NCBI RefSeq assembly: GCF_035575815.1
Contig: NZ_DATLXO010000079.1
Coordinates: forward strand, 1 to 12,831
Direction: 5' to 3'
DNA: 12,831 nt
Origin: Iamia sp035575815
GTDB lineage: Bacteria; Actinomycetota; Acidimicrobiia; Acidimicrobiales; Iamiaceae
This document shows, in pieces, positions 1-7,139 of this stretch. Position numbers and translations under genes: made by a program. Numbering within the stretch: position 1 is the stretch's first letter; each line of letters opens with the position of its first letter. The notes under the pieces are model-generated. The model ran no database searches and was not told the origin of the DNA. It worked only from the letters and a program-made list of their open reading frames with translations.

Positions 1-681
1 GGTTCCGGCGGCGGTGGCTCCGACTCCGGCGGGGGCTCTGGTGGGGGCAGCACCTCCACCGGGCCTGTGCGGGATCGGAACGCACCGGCCCCGGGCGGGC
101 GGATCTGGTGCGACGCAGACGTCTCCGCCTTCGGCTGCACCCCACCGGACCCCGCCGCCCCACCGGACCCCGCCCCACCGGCACCGGCCGCACCGGCACC
201 GGCAGCCCCCGCGGCGCCGCCGCTCCCCAGCGCCGCAGAGGTCGCCCAGCGGGCCCGTGACGAGGTGCCCATCCAGGTCCCCCGCGCCCACACGTCCCCC
301 GACGGAGTCCCCCAGATCACCGGACTCAAGACCTGGTACTGGATGGACCGCTCCGAGTGGACCCCCGTCACCGCCCGCGCCGAGCTCCCCGGCATCTGGG
401 CCGAGGTCACCGCGACGCCCACCAAGGTCGTCTGGACCCCCGGCGACGGCACCGCCCCCATCACGTGCACCGGTCCCGCCCGCCCCCACCCCGGCACCGA
501 CGGCGCCACCACCGACTGCGGCCACGTCTACACCGACACCGCCAGCCTCACCCTGCGCGCCGCGGTCACCTACACGGTCACCTGGAGGTCCTCCACCGGC
601 GAGACCGGGACCCAGGACGCCATCGTCCTCACCACCAACACCCCCATCACCATCGAAGAACGCCAGGTCACCACCAACTGA
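1..681 (+). CDS. C-terminal part of an exported PKD-like protein (5' end outside window)
   Basis: The frame is open from base 1, so the true start lies upstream; the GTG at 67 is in frame but is probably internal. The visible 226 residues begin with a Gly/Ser-rich linker, then a short segment with two cysteines (WCDADVSAFGC). A Pro/Ala-rich stretch of Pro-Ala-Pro repeats follows. The last ~125 residues resemble the PKD-like beta-sandwich seen in many actinobacterial secreted or membrane-anchored proteins: a W-T-P-G-D-G turn, a Cys pair (TCTG and DCGH), the tyrosine of HVYT, and a V-T-W-R-S strand before the C-terminus. The role is probably a surface or exported structural protein; no enzyme motif is visible. 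It converges on the hydrolase gene that ends at 878. Family assignment rests on motif resemblance only. Confidence 0.7.
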   Translation, partial: GSGGGGSDSGGGSGGGSTSTGPVRDRNAPAPGGRIWCDADVSAFGCTPPDPAAPPDPAPPAPAAPAPAAPAAPPLPSAAEVAQRARDEVPIQVPRAHTSPDGVPQITGLKTWYWMDRSEWTPVTARAELPGIWAEVTATPTKVVWTPGDGTAPITCTGPARPHPGTDGATTDCGHVYTDTASLTLRAAVTYTVTWRSSTGETGTQDAIVLTTNTPITIEERQVTTN

Positions 682-858
682 CAGTGAGAGCGGGGATGGA
701 GGCGGGTCCGCGATCGGCTGTCGTTGCGCTCCCGTCGTGTGTCCCGCGCGACGACCCGACGCAAGAACCTCGGGCGCGCCGGGCAGGGGTCATGGCGTCG
801 AGCTCCACCGACCGCCACGTGCCGGGATCGGCCGACCGGCAGCGAACCCGTCGACCGG

Positions 859-872
859 CGGGGCCGGCCCCG
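859..872. terminator. Perfect 14-bp palindrome, candidate terminator
   Basis: CGGGGCCGGCCCCG is fully self-complementary and lies six bases past the stop codon of the minus-strand hydrolase, in the 196-base gap between two convergent genes. There is no T-run, which is common for high-GC terminators. The lack of a spacer loop weakens the call; it could serve either strand. The rest of the gap (682-858) shows no gene. Confidence 0.3.
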
Positions 873-877
873 AGGCG

Positions 878-2137
878 TCAGGGTTCAGCGGTGAGGGTGA
901 CCTCGGCCTCGCCGTCGAGGCCCTCGACGGGCCCGGGCGCGAGCGCGTCGGCGGCGCCGTCCTCCTCGTCGAGGTAGGTGCGGAAGAAGGCGACCGAGAG
1001 CGCGTCGATGGCGGGGAACGCCTCATCCGCGGGCAGGTACTCCTCGGTGTCGCAGCCGTCGCTTCCGAGCCGCTTGAGGTTGTCGGGGATGTCGAGGTCG
1101 ATCTCCTCCACGATGCCGATGAGCCCGCCTTGATCGGCCCCGATCACGCAGAGGTCGCTGAACACCAGGTGCCCCGAGTTGGCGACCTCGGCCAGGTACT
1201 TGGGGGCGCCGAGGCCCTCGTAGACCTCTCGCGTCGCATCGGGCTCGATGACGCCGTCGCGGTCGCCGAGCATGACGAGGACGGGCTGGGTGGGCGCCGG
1301 CTCGGGCAACGGGTCCTCCTCGCTGCCGCTGCCGATCGAGTAGGTGGCGAAGGCGTCGATGCGGTCATCGGTGGCGGCCATGCGATACGAGGCGCCGGCG
1401 CCGGCCGAGTGCCCGGCCACCGCGACCTTCTCGACGTCGGCCAGGTCTGCGAGCGGCGAGGACTCGTCGCCGGACTGGGCCTCGACGAGATCGAAGGTGG
1501 CGGCGAGCACCTCGGGATCCTCCCGGGGAGCGACACCCTGGGCCCCGGTGCCGAGCAGGCCGCTGAGCGAGCGCTCGACGTGGTCGGGGGCGGCGACGAC
1601 GTAACCCCACGACGCCAGGTGGGTGGTCAGGTCGACCGACTGCTCGGGGAAGCCGGCGAAGCCGTGGCTGAAGAGGATCACGGGGTACGGGCCGTCGCCG
1701 GGGTACGGCTCGGCGTTCGGCGCGGCGGCGACGGGGTACTGCACCCGGGCCTCGGCGGGGATCTTCGCCTGCAGCTCGGGGGTGAGGAGGCTGGCGATGT
1801 CGAAGGTCTCGGTCGGCTCCTCGGTGCCGGCGCCGGCCTCGGCCGGGTACCAGACGACGACCCGCCGTCCGTCGTCGAGGGCGAGCTGGTGCGACCCCAC
1901 GCCGTGGGGCCCCCGCTCGGACCACTCGACGAGCTGCCCGGCGGCGGCGTCCTCCCCACCCGTCCCGTCGGTGCCGTCGGTTCCCTCGGCGCTCTCGGAG
2001 CTCTCGGAGCTCTCGGACTCCTCGGCGGAGGTCGTGGTCGTGGCGTCGTCGTCGTCGTCGGAGCCGCAGGCGACGGTGAGGACGAGGACCAGGGCGGACA
2101 TGAGGGCGAGGGTGCGGCGCGAACGGAGGTGCGACAT
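878..2137 (-). CDS. Alpha/beta-hydrolase lipoprotein (chlorophyllase/PAF-acetylhydrolase-like)
   Basis: This is a 419-residue predicted lipoprotein. A positively charged N-terminus (MSHLRSRRT) and a hydrophobic stretch lead into the lipobox LTVAC, with lipid Cys24. An acidic, low-complexity Asp/Thr/Ser/Glu linker (~26-65) then spaces the enzyme from the membrane. The hydrolase domain (~70-390) has the oxyanion HG in LFSHGFAGF (~158-159), the nucleophile elbow GHSAG with Ser244, an acid in GDRDG (Asp292 or Asp294) and His323 in NSGHLV. This layout suits the dienelactone-hydrolase/chlorophyllase/PAF-acetylhydrolase-like esterases; the substrate cannot be read from sequence. The reading frame stays open far upstream, but the lipoprotein signal fixes the start at 2137. 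A TANNNT box sits 7 bases before that ATG, suggesting a leaderless transcript. Confidence 0.88.
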   Translation of the reverse strand: MSHLRSRRTLALMSALVLVLTVACGSDDDDDATTTTSAEESESSESSESAEGTDGTDGTGGEDAAAGQLVEWSERGPHGVGSHQLALDDGRRVVVWYPAEAGAGTEEPTETFDIASLLTPELQAKIPAEARVQYPVAAAPNAEPYPGDGPYPVILFSHGFAGFPEQSVDLTTHLASWGYVVAAPDHVERSLSGLLGTGAQGVAPREDPEVLAATFDLVEAQSGDESSPLADLADVEKVAVAGHSAGAGASYRMAATDDRIDAFATYSIGSGSEEDPLPEPAPTQPVLVMLGDRDGVIEPDATREVYEGLGAPKYLAEVANSGHLVFSDLCVIGADQGGLIGIVEEIDLDIPDNLKRLGSDGCDTEEYLPADEAFPAIDALSVAFFRTYLDEEDGAADALAPGPVEGLDGEAEVTLTAEP

Positions 2138-2144
2138 GGGCCTG

Positions 2145-2150
2145 AGGGTA
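2145..2150 (-). promoter_or_regulatory. Candidate -10 box (TACCCT) for the hydrolase, leaderless
   Basis: On the minus strand TACCCT is followed by seven bases (CAGGCCC) and then the ATG at 2137, which would place transcription start at or next to the start codon. No good Shine-Dalgarno sequence precedes this ATG, which agrees with a leaderless message. No clear -35 element is seen. Confidence 0.35.
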
Positions 2151-2172
2151 TGCAGCAACGACCCACGGCGCA

Positions 2173-2184
2173 GGAACACGTTCC
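2173..2184. promoter_or_regulatory. Inverted repeat GGAAC-AC-GTTCC, possible operator
   Basis: A 5-2-5 inverted repeat lies 22 bases upstream of the candidate -10 of the hydrolase gene, near its -35 position. It is in the divergent region shared with the PcfJ-like gene. The arms resemble those of actinobacterial SOS boxes, but the spacer is 2 rather than 4, so LexA control is not claimed. A short inverted repeat can occur by chance. Confidence 0.22.
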
Positions 2185-2347
2185 AGTTACGCCCCCCACC
2201 CACCCTCGAAGGATGCGCCCGCGGTCCTGGTCCCGGCGAGGTCGAGCCCCGTCGCTCCGAACACGGCGACCCGCCGACGATGTTCGCCCCGAGGAACGGT
2301 TGTTCGGTGAGGCGATGTGTGGTTGTCTCGTCCGGGTGCCGGGGCCG

Positions 2348-4063
2348 ATGGGAAGACGAGGGACGGTGCGGGACCGCATCGACGGTGAGGTCACCTCGGT
2401 CGGTGGCGAGGCGGTGCTCCACTTCGGGCCCATGACCGGCCGGGTGCGGGTGGGCTTGGTCGTCCCTGCGGTCGACAAGGTCGTCGATCTCAGCGTCCAC
2501 CCGTCGGCCGCCCTGGCCTGTCTCGATGCCGCCGCGGACCGAGCCGGTGTGCCCCGCCCCACTGCCCACCGCGCCGCCCGGGCCTCGCTGACCGCGGCGA
2601 CCGATCGCGCCGGTGCGTGGCGGCCTCGTGCGCCGGCCACCCTGCTGGCCGAGCTGGGCGGCGCCGCCTTCCCCACCCTCGGCGCGGCGTACGACCGCGG
2701 CGCGGAGCCCATCGACGAGGTGCCTCGGTGGGCGGTGGCGATCCTCGCCGCCTCCTCCGCCCGCCGCGCCGCCGAAGCCGGCTTCGCGGAGCGGACGACC
2801 CGCCCGGTGATCGCGGCGGTTGCCTCGGCCCTGGCCGGACCCGACGGGGGCGGGCCGGTGGGCCTCCATGCCGTGGGCCTGGCCCTGATCGGAGCGCCCG
2901 TGCTCGACAGCGACCGCCTGGCCCGGGTGCTCGCCGAGACCGCCGCGCACCCCGCCCCCGCCGCCACGTTCACCGTCGATGAGCTGCGGGCAAGCCGCGC
3001 CGTGGTGGGAGCGCTGGGTGCCCACCGGACGGTGCGGGTACTGACCGACGCCAGCGCCCTTCCCGACGGCACCCGCCTGCTGCTCGACGTGGTGAAGGTG
3101 TGGCCCGACGTCGCCCCGAGGCTCCCGTCCCGCCTGCCGAACCGCCTGCGCGAGCTGGCCGACGTGTGCCGCTCGCTGATCGTGACCGACCACCGGCCTC
3201 CCGCCCCGCCGCCGGGCCGAGCCCGCGCGATGCCGACACCCCGGCTCGTGCGTCCCGGTGCGGTCGACGCCCGGAGCGGTCGGGCCCCACGGCGCGCCGC
3301 AACCGGCGGCGAGGCCGATCCGGCCCCACGTCGGACGGGCAACGGCGCCAGGGCCGACCAGACCTCCGGGCTCACGACGGCCGGCGCCAACCCGCCGAGG
3401 TCGACGTCAACCCCCGCGGCCGCTCGCCGCGCCGGAGGGCCGCCCAGCACCCCCACCCGTGTGGGCGACATCCAGCAGCCGCCCACGGCCCGTCGTGCCC
3501 GCCCGGGCGACGGGCCCGTACCCCCCGCTCGGCCGGCCCGGGCCGCGCCCGTCGTGCCCCAGGCGACCCTCAGTGTCGGGGACCTGACCGCCGCCTTCGA
3601 CGACCCCGTGCTCGCCGAGCCCCACGCCGGGCGTCGTCCTCTCGCCCATGCGGCACCGGCTATGGCGGCGCCGGCAGCGGGCGGAACTGTCACGGCGGCC
3701 ACCCCGATCCCGTCCACGGCCCGAGTCGCCCGGATCGACGGGCGCGAGCTCGACGGCTTGCGCTTCGCCCGACCGCGGACCTGCGGCGACCTGGAACGCT
3801 GGGGTCGGCTGCTGCGCAACTGCCTGGAGGACTTCGGGCCGGCCGCGGCGTCAGGGCGCAGCGAGCTGGTCGGGGTTTTCCGCGACGATGGTTTGCGGGG
3901 GTGCCTCGAGCTCACGCCCGACGGGGTGATCCGCCAGCTGTTGGGGCCGGCCAACCGTCGCCTCGACCGGCCCACCGAGCGGACCGTGCTGCGGGCCCTC
4001 ATCCGTCACGAGGTGGTCGACCCGACGGCCGCGGGCAACACCCGATGGTTCGACCCCGGGTGA
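2348..4063 (+). CDS. Long protein with C-terminal PcfJ-like domain
   Basis: From the ATG at 2348 this gives 571 residues. The N-terminal ~280 residues are Ala/Leu/Arg-rich and probably helical, with no recognised enzyme motif. Residues ~282-460 are Pro/Ala/Arg-rich and likely disordered. Residues ~475-557 resemble the PcfJ-like domain: GRLLRNCLEDFG (Cys492), a Gly-Arg-Ser turn (SGRSELVGVFR), a hydrophobic strand (CLELTPDG), then IRQLLGPANR with Gln530. PcfJ is named from the enterococcal pCF10 conjugation operon, and related domains occur on plasmids, phages and chromosomes; the biochemical role is unclear. The start is uncertain: ATG 2315 and GTG 2366 are also in frame, the latter behind a purine-rich CGAGGG. 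The gene diverges from the hydrolase and converges on the response regulator. Confidence 0.72.
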   Translation: MGRRGTVRDRIDGEVTSVGGEAVLHFGPMTGRVRVGLVVPAVDKVVDLSVHPSAALACLDAAADRAGVPRPTAHRAARASLTAATDRAGAWRPRAPATLLAELGGAAFPTLGAAYDRGAEPIDEVPRWAVAILAASSARRAAEAGFAERTTRPVIAAVASALAGPDGGGPVGLHAVGLALIGAPVLDSDRLARVLAETAAHPAPAATFTVDELRASRAVVGALGAHRTVRVLTDASALPDGTRLLLDVVKVWPDVAPRLPSRLPNRLRELADVCRSLIVTDHRPPAPPPGRARAMPTPRLVRPGAVDARSGRAPRRAATGGEADPAPRRTGNGARADQTSGLTTAGANPPRSTSTPAAARRAGGPPSTPTRVGDIQQPPTARRARPGDGPVPPARPARAAPVVPQATLSVGDLTAAFDDPVLAEPHAGRRPLAHAAPAMAAPAAGGTVTAATPIPSTARVARIDGRELDGLRFARPRTCGDLERWGRLLRNCLEDFGPAAASGRSELVGVFRDDGLRGCLELTPDGVIRQLLGPANRRLDRPTERTVLRALIRHEVVDPTAAGNTRWFDPG

Positions 4064-4107
4064 CGGCCCCCGCCCGACACCGGCCCGCGGGATCCGTGCT
4101 GTCGTCG

Positions 4108-4256
4108 CACCCGATGTCGCTAGCAGCTCAACGAGCTGACCGAACTGGTCGGCGATCCGGGGGTCCCCACACCCGATGTCGCTACCAGTTCAACGAGCCG
4201 ACCGAACTGGTCGGCGATCCGGGGGTCCCCACACCCGATGTCGCTACCAGTTGAAC
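4108..4256. repeat. 62-bp direct tandem repeat, about 2.4 copies, with hairpins
   Basis: Copies begin at 4108, 4170 and 4232, each opening with CACCCGATGTCGCTA. Copies 1 and 2 differ at only about three positions; copy 3 is cut short after about 25 bases. The period is not a multiple of three and no gene crosses it convincingly. Each unit is rich in dyad symmetry. In copy 2, GCCGACC (4197-4203) pairs with GGTCGGC (4209-4215) across a 5-base loop, and alternatively ACCAGTTC (4184-4191) pairs with GAACTGGT (4204-4211). In copy 1, CAGCTC pairs with GAGCTG (4124-4138). The array fills the gap between two convergent genes, so a two-way terminator role is plausible. The rest of 4064-4349 shows no gene. 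Confidence 0.85.
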
Positions 4257-4349
4257 GGGGCCGGGCCATGGAGCACCCCGGCGGGGTCCGGGGGTCGGTT
4301 CCTCCGTGGCGGGGCGTCACGTTGGTGGCGGACGACGCCGTGGACCGGA

Positions 4350-5033
4350 TCAGGGCGGAGGCGTCCAGCTGTCGCGGGTGCTGCGGTCAGGACGGAAGCC
4401 GTGGTCGACGCCCCAGAGGGCGGCCTCGGTCCGCGACGTCACCCCGATCTTGCGGAAGAGGTTCTGGGTGTGGGTCTTGATCGAGTTGACGCCCAGGTAC
4501 AGGTGGGTGGCGATGTCGGCGGTGCGCTGGCCCTGGGTGATCAGTGCCAGCACCTCGCTCTCGCGCTCGGTGAGACCGATCTGGTGGCCGGGCCAGCGTC
4601 GCGCGGTGTCGTCGCGAGCATCGACCGGCTCCTCGTCCACCGCGCCCTCGGAGATCCGCACCACGCGCTCCCCCCGGTGGACGGCGACGAGGCCCTCGGC
4701 CAGGTCGCGCCCCGAGAGGCCCTTGCTGAAGTATCCCAAGGCGCCGGAGGCGACCGATGCATCGACCAGCTCCGGCGCGTTGCCCCAGCTGTAGACGGCG
4801 ACCCGGCCCACGTTGGCGTGGCCTGCGATCTTCTCGATCATCTCGGCGCCCTCTCCGGGCAGGGCGAAGCAGTCGAGGAGCCCGATGTCGACCTCGGCAT
4901 CGGGCAGGCCCTCGACGGAGCACTCGACGACTTGCACCAGGTCACCGTGGGGCGCCAGGAGGGCGGCGGTCCCGTGGACGATCACGTCGTAATCGTTGAT
5001 GACACACACGCGCACGGGCTTGTCCTCAGGCAT
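4350..5033 (-). CDS. NarL/FixJ-type response regulator with LuxR DNA-binding domain
   Basis: This 227-residue two-domain regulator has a receiver domain at residues ~7-125. Asp54 in GLLDC is the likely phosphorylation site, Ser83 (VAVYSW) the switch Ser/Thr, and Lys104 (YFSKG) the conserved lysine. The acidic pair normally at the end of strand 1 reads Asn13-Asp14 here. The LuxR-type helix-turn-helix (~152-213) shows LTERESEVLALITQG, then ADIATHLYLGVNSIKTH and the closing RKIGVTSRTEA. It would bind DNA and control transcription. I chose ATG 5033 because GGAGAGGG lies five bases upstream; an in-frame ATG at 5120 would add 29 residues that also look coding. No histidine kinase is next to it, so it is an orphan. 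It follows a lipoprotein gene on the same strand and may be cotranscribed. Confidence 0.9.
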   Translation of the reverse strand: MPEDKPVRVCVINDYDVIVHGTAALLAPHGDLVQVVECSVEGLPDAEVDIGLLDCFALPGEGAEMIEKIAGHANVGRVAVYSWGNAPELVDASVASGALGYFSKGLSGRDLAEGLVAVHRGERVVRISEGAVDEEPVDARDDTARRWPGHQIGLTERESEVLALITQGQRTADIATHLYLGVNSIKTHTQNLFRKIGVTSRTEAALWGVDHGFRPDRSTRDSWTPPP

Positions 5034-5038
5034 CCGAT

Positions 5039-5046
5039 CCCTCTCC
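5039..5046 (-). promoter_or_regulatory. Ribosome binding site (GGAGAGGG) of the response regulator
   Basis: On the minus strand this purine run lies five bases before the ATG at 5033 and decides that start over the in-frame ATG at 5120, which has no Shine-Dalgarno sequence. Confidence 0.5.
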
Positions 5047-5135
5047 ACGTCGTCCTGCACGATCAGGCGCACAGAGCGTGCCACGTCGCGCGCCCACAGC
5101 TCGCGCTCGTCCCCCGTCATGCGCGCCAATGGGGG

Positions 5136-5645
5136 TCAGGCGCGGCGCAGAGAGCGCAGGTCGACGATCTCGGCCAGCGGTGCGGTGAGGTCGGCGATGC
5201 GTTCGAGGGCGTCGTCATCGTCGCCGCCGCCACAGGCCGCGATGGTGACGTCGACCCGGGTCTCCGAGCCCTCGGTCACCGTCAGCCGGGTGCTGGTTCC
5301 GCCGACGCAGCCTTCGCCGTGGTCGTCGTCGACCTCTGCGGTGGAGAGGTCGGATACGACGTCGTCCCACACCTGCTCGGACAACTGTTCGGTGACGTCG
5401 TGGAGCACGTCGCCGTAGGAGTCGACCACGACGTGCACGTCGGAGCCATCGGCGGTGAGGACGTAGCTGCGGTGGTGCTCCGGAGGCACCGACGAGTCGG
5501 TGAAGCGGAGCACCACCTCGGTGTCGGACGGGTCGAGGCCGTCGCCCGAGCCGATGGTCGCCGGGTCGTCCGATCCGCAGCCCGTCAGCATGAGGGCGGC
5601 GGCCACGGTGGCGGAGACGACGATGGATCCGGGGCGCTCGGGCAC
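5136..5645 (-). CDS. Small secreted lipoprotein of unknown function
   Basis: This gives 169 residues from a GTG at 5645 preceded by GGGGAC. A hydrophobic segment ends in the lipobox LTGC (lipid Cys23), followed by an Asp/Gly/Ser-rich spacer (~24-42). The folded part (~43-169) has DSSVPPEHHRSYVL, then HVVVDSYGDVLHDV, and two further cysteines (Cys113 in EGCVGG and Cys138 in IAACGG) that could form a disulfide outside the cell. A very acidic GDDDD patch follows the second cysteine. The protein lacks any enzyme motif I know. It is on the same strand as, and 102 bases before, the response regulator start, so it might belong to its signalling unit. That link is inference. Confidence 0.78.
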   Translation of the reverse strand: MPERPGSIVVSATVAAALMLTGCGSDDPATIGSGDGLDPSDTEVVLRFTDSSVPPEHHRSYVLTADGSDVHVVVDSYGDVLHDVTEQLSEQVWDDVVSDLSTAEVDDDHGEGCVGGTSTRLTVTEGSETRVDVTIAACGGGDDDDALERIADLTAPLAEIVDLRSLRRA

Positions 5646-5704
5646 GTCCCCAGCCTGACCCGGGCGGCGAAGCGGGAAACGGCAGGCCGAGAGGTGGGTG
5701 CCCC

Positions 5705-6382
5705 TCACCAGCGGTGGCCGCAGGTGCGGCACTGGTAGCTGGGTCGATCGGGGCCGATCACGCAGCCGCCGACGGCCAGCCAGTCGGGGGGCCACCCGGC
5801 GGGCATGCCGAAGAGCATGCGGGCCGGATCGAGAGCTTCGCAGGAAGGGCACCGCAGTCGGTCGAGCTCGTCTCCAGTGGTCGCCTCGTGCTCGGCGCGC
5901 CAGGCGATGAGGTGGTCGTAGGTGATGTCCATCGGGGCGAGGCGTTGGTTGCGGTCGCGCTCGCTCACCGGCCCGCGGTCGCAGGGGACGACGATCAGCC
6001 GCTCGTCGTCGAGCTCGAAGACGGCGAGCTGGCGGTGGCGAGCGCCGAGGGCGACCGCCTCGGCGCGGGTGAGCCCGTCGACCACCACGCCGAGCTCGTG
6101 GTGGTCGGCATCGGGCGAGGCGCCGACGGCTGGCTCCCACCGGTGCCCGGCGGCACCGAGCTCGGCGATCAGCCGCCAGTTGGCGGCCGCGTTGGCCTCG
6201 GGGTCGACGTCGCGACCGTCGGGGTTGAAGGCGGTGATGACGTGCCGGGTGCGATGGACCCGCCCATCGGCCCAGGGTCCGGCCAGGACGTGGGGAAGGC
6301 CATCGCCCGACCAGGTGACGATGACGGTGGAGGCGAAGGCCTGCCAGGGGGCCAACCTCGTCGGGGAGTGCTCAGCGCTCAT
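5705..6382 (-). CDS. DUF3293 protein with C-terminal zinc ribbon
   Basis: In this 225-residue protein, residues ~15-135 match the DUF3293 pattern. They show HVITAFNPDG with the N-P pair, an asparagine-rich helix (EANAAANWRLIAEL), HRWEPAVG, then GLTRAEAVALGARHRQLAVFEL. The C-terminus carries a probable zinc ribbon: Cys178/Cys181 in RCPSCE and Cys218/Cys221 in QCRTCGHRW, with an extra Cys207. The function of DUF3293 is unknown; the zinc site suggests nucleic-acid or protein binding. The ATG at 6382 has GAGGTGA seven bases upstream. It starts inside the end of the TY-Chap-like gene (11-base overlap), so the two are probably translationally coupled. Confidence 0.82.
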   Translation of the reverse strand: MSAEHSPTRLAPWQAFASTVIVTWSGDGLPHVLAGPWADGRVHRTRHVITAFNPDGRDVDPEANAAANWRLIAELGAAGHRWEPAVGASPDADHHELGVVVDGLTRAEAVALGARHRQLAVFELDDERLIVVPCDRGPVSERDRNQRLAPMDITYDHLIAWRAEHEATTGDELDRLRCPSCEALDPARMLFGMPAGWPPDWLAVGGCVIGPDRPSYQCRTCGHRW

Positions 6383-6995
6383 GGGTGGTCACCTCGGGGG
6401 TCGGGCCGGTCAGGGGTCGGTTCCTTGCTCCGGCCGTTGTGGCCCTCGCCTCGCGGGCGGGAGGATGGGCGGCCTCGGTCCCTTCGACGGCCTCGGCCGC
6501 GATGTCGTCGGCCTCGGCGGGGCCGAAGGGAGAGCCTCGGTCGACCTCGAGCACCTCGACGCATATGAGGGTGTGGCGGGTGGCGCCGTAGACGGCCTCG
6601 AGCGGCCGGACCAGCAGCGCGGCGGCGTGGTGCCAGTCGGTGGGCAGGGCGAGGGCCAGGTGGTGGTTCGGGCAGCCGTCGGGCGGGTTGAGGCCGAAGG
6701 CGGCCAGGAGGCGGTGCTGGTCGTCATCGAGCTCGTGGCCCTCCGTGATGAACTCGTTCGACACGGCCTCGAGCCAGGCACCGCACTCGTGGTCGACGAG
6801 CGCCTGGGTGAAGTAGTTGCCCTCGCCGCCGTCGAGCGTGAGGATCACGCCGTGCCGCTCGGGGAGCGTCGCCAGCGAGGCCAGCTTGCGGGCCAGGGCC
6901 GCCTCGAAGGCGACGAAGCCGCCGGCACCGGCGGGCCGGATCTTGAAGTTGTTCTCGTCGCGGCGGGCGCGGCCCATCCGGCGGTGACTGGTCAT
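6372..6995 (-). CDS. TY-Chap-like (YbjN/CesT-type fold) protein
   Basis: In this 207-residue protein, the middle (~28-140) resembles the actinobacterial TY-Chap N-terminal domain, related to YbjN and type III secretion chaperones. It has a long helix (EAALARKLASLATL), a strand pair around VILTLDGG and NYFTQAL, then WLEAVSNEFI. DDQHRLLAAFGLNPP and a last helix AALLVRPLEAVYGA follow. The family is thought to bind peptides as a chaperone; no partner is identifiable here. The tail (~160-207) is polar and Pro/Ala-rich. The start at ATG 6995 is supported by GGAGG seven bases upstream. The assignment rests on pattern resemblance only. Confidence 0.62.
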   Translation of the reverse strand: MTSHRRMGRARRDENNFKIRPAGAGGFVAFEAALARKLASLATLPERHGVILTLDGGEGNYFTQALVDHECGAWLEAVSNEFITEGHELDDDQHRLLAAFGLNPPDGCPNHHLALALPTDWHHAAALLVRPLEAVYGATRHTLICVEVLEVDRGSPFGPAEADDIAAEAVEGTEAAHPPAREARATTAGARNRPLTGPTPEVTTHER

Positions 6996-7103
6996 GTGTG
7001 TGCCTCCATCGGCGTGGCGGGCGCACCTTGCCGGGAGGCAGGTTGCGGCAGCGTCGTCGGGCCACGTCCCTCGACTGCTCTGGATGGTCTGATCGACGGT
7101 AGC

Positions 7104-7119
7104 GGTCGCCGGCGCGACC
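7104..7119. terminator. Hairpin GGTCGC-CGGC-GCGACC
   Basis: A 6-bp perfect stem with a 4-base loop lies 20 bases beyond the stop of the minus-strand gene ending at 7140, in the 144-base gap before the TY-Chap-like gene. There is no T-run. It could end the upstream transcript or sit in the leader of the next one. A TACCGT (minus, 7096-7101) directly beside it is a weak -10 candidate for the downstream pair. Confidence 0.25.
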
Positions 7120-7139
7120 TCCTCCGCCCTGGTTGCGGT

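Noticed and set aside
14..4063. A plus-strand open frame of 1349 codons covering the whole left third
   Set aside because: Only its last ~571 codons look like a protein. The earlier part runs in another frame across the exported-protein gene and antisense to the hydrolase lipoprotein; absence of stops is a result of the high GC content.
4108..4256. tRNA-like sequence on the minus strand (TTCAACTGGTAGCGAC resembles a D-arm)
   Set aside because: No acceptor stem, anticodon arm or T-arm with the right spacing can be built, and the motif simply recurs with the 62-bp repeat.
4108..4256. CRISPR-like array
   Set aside because: The units are directly adjacent 62-bp tandem repeats with no variable spacers between them, and no cas genes are present.
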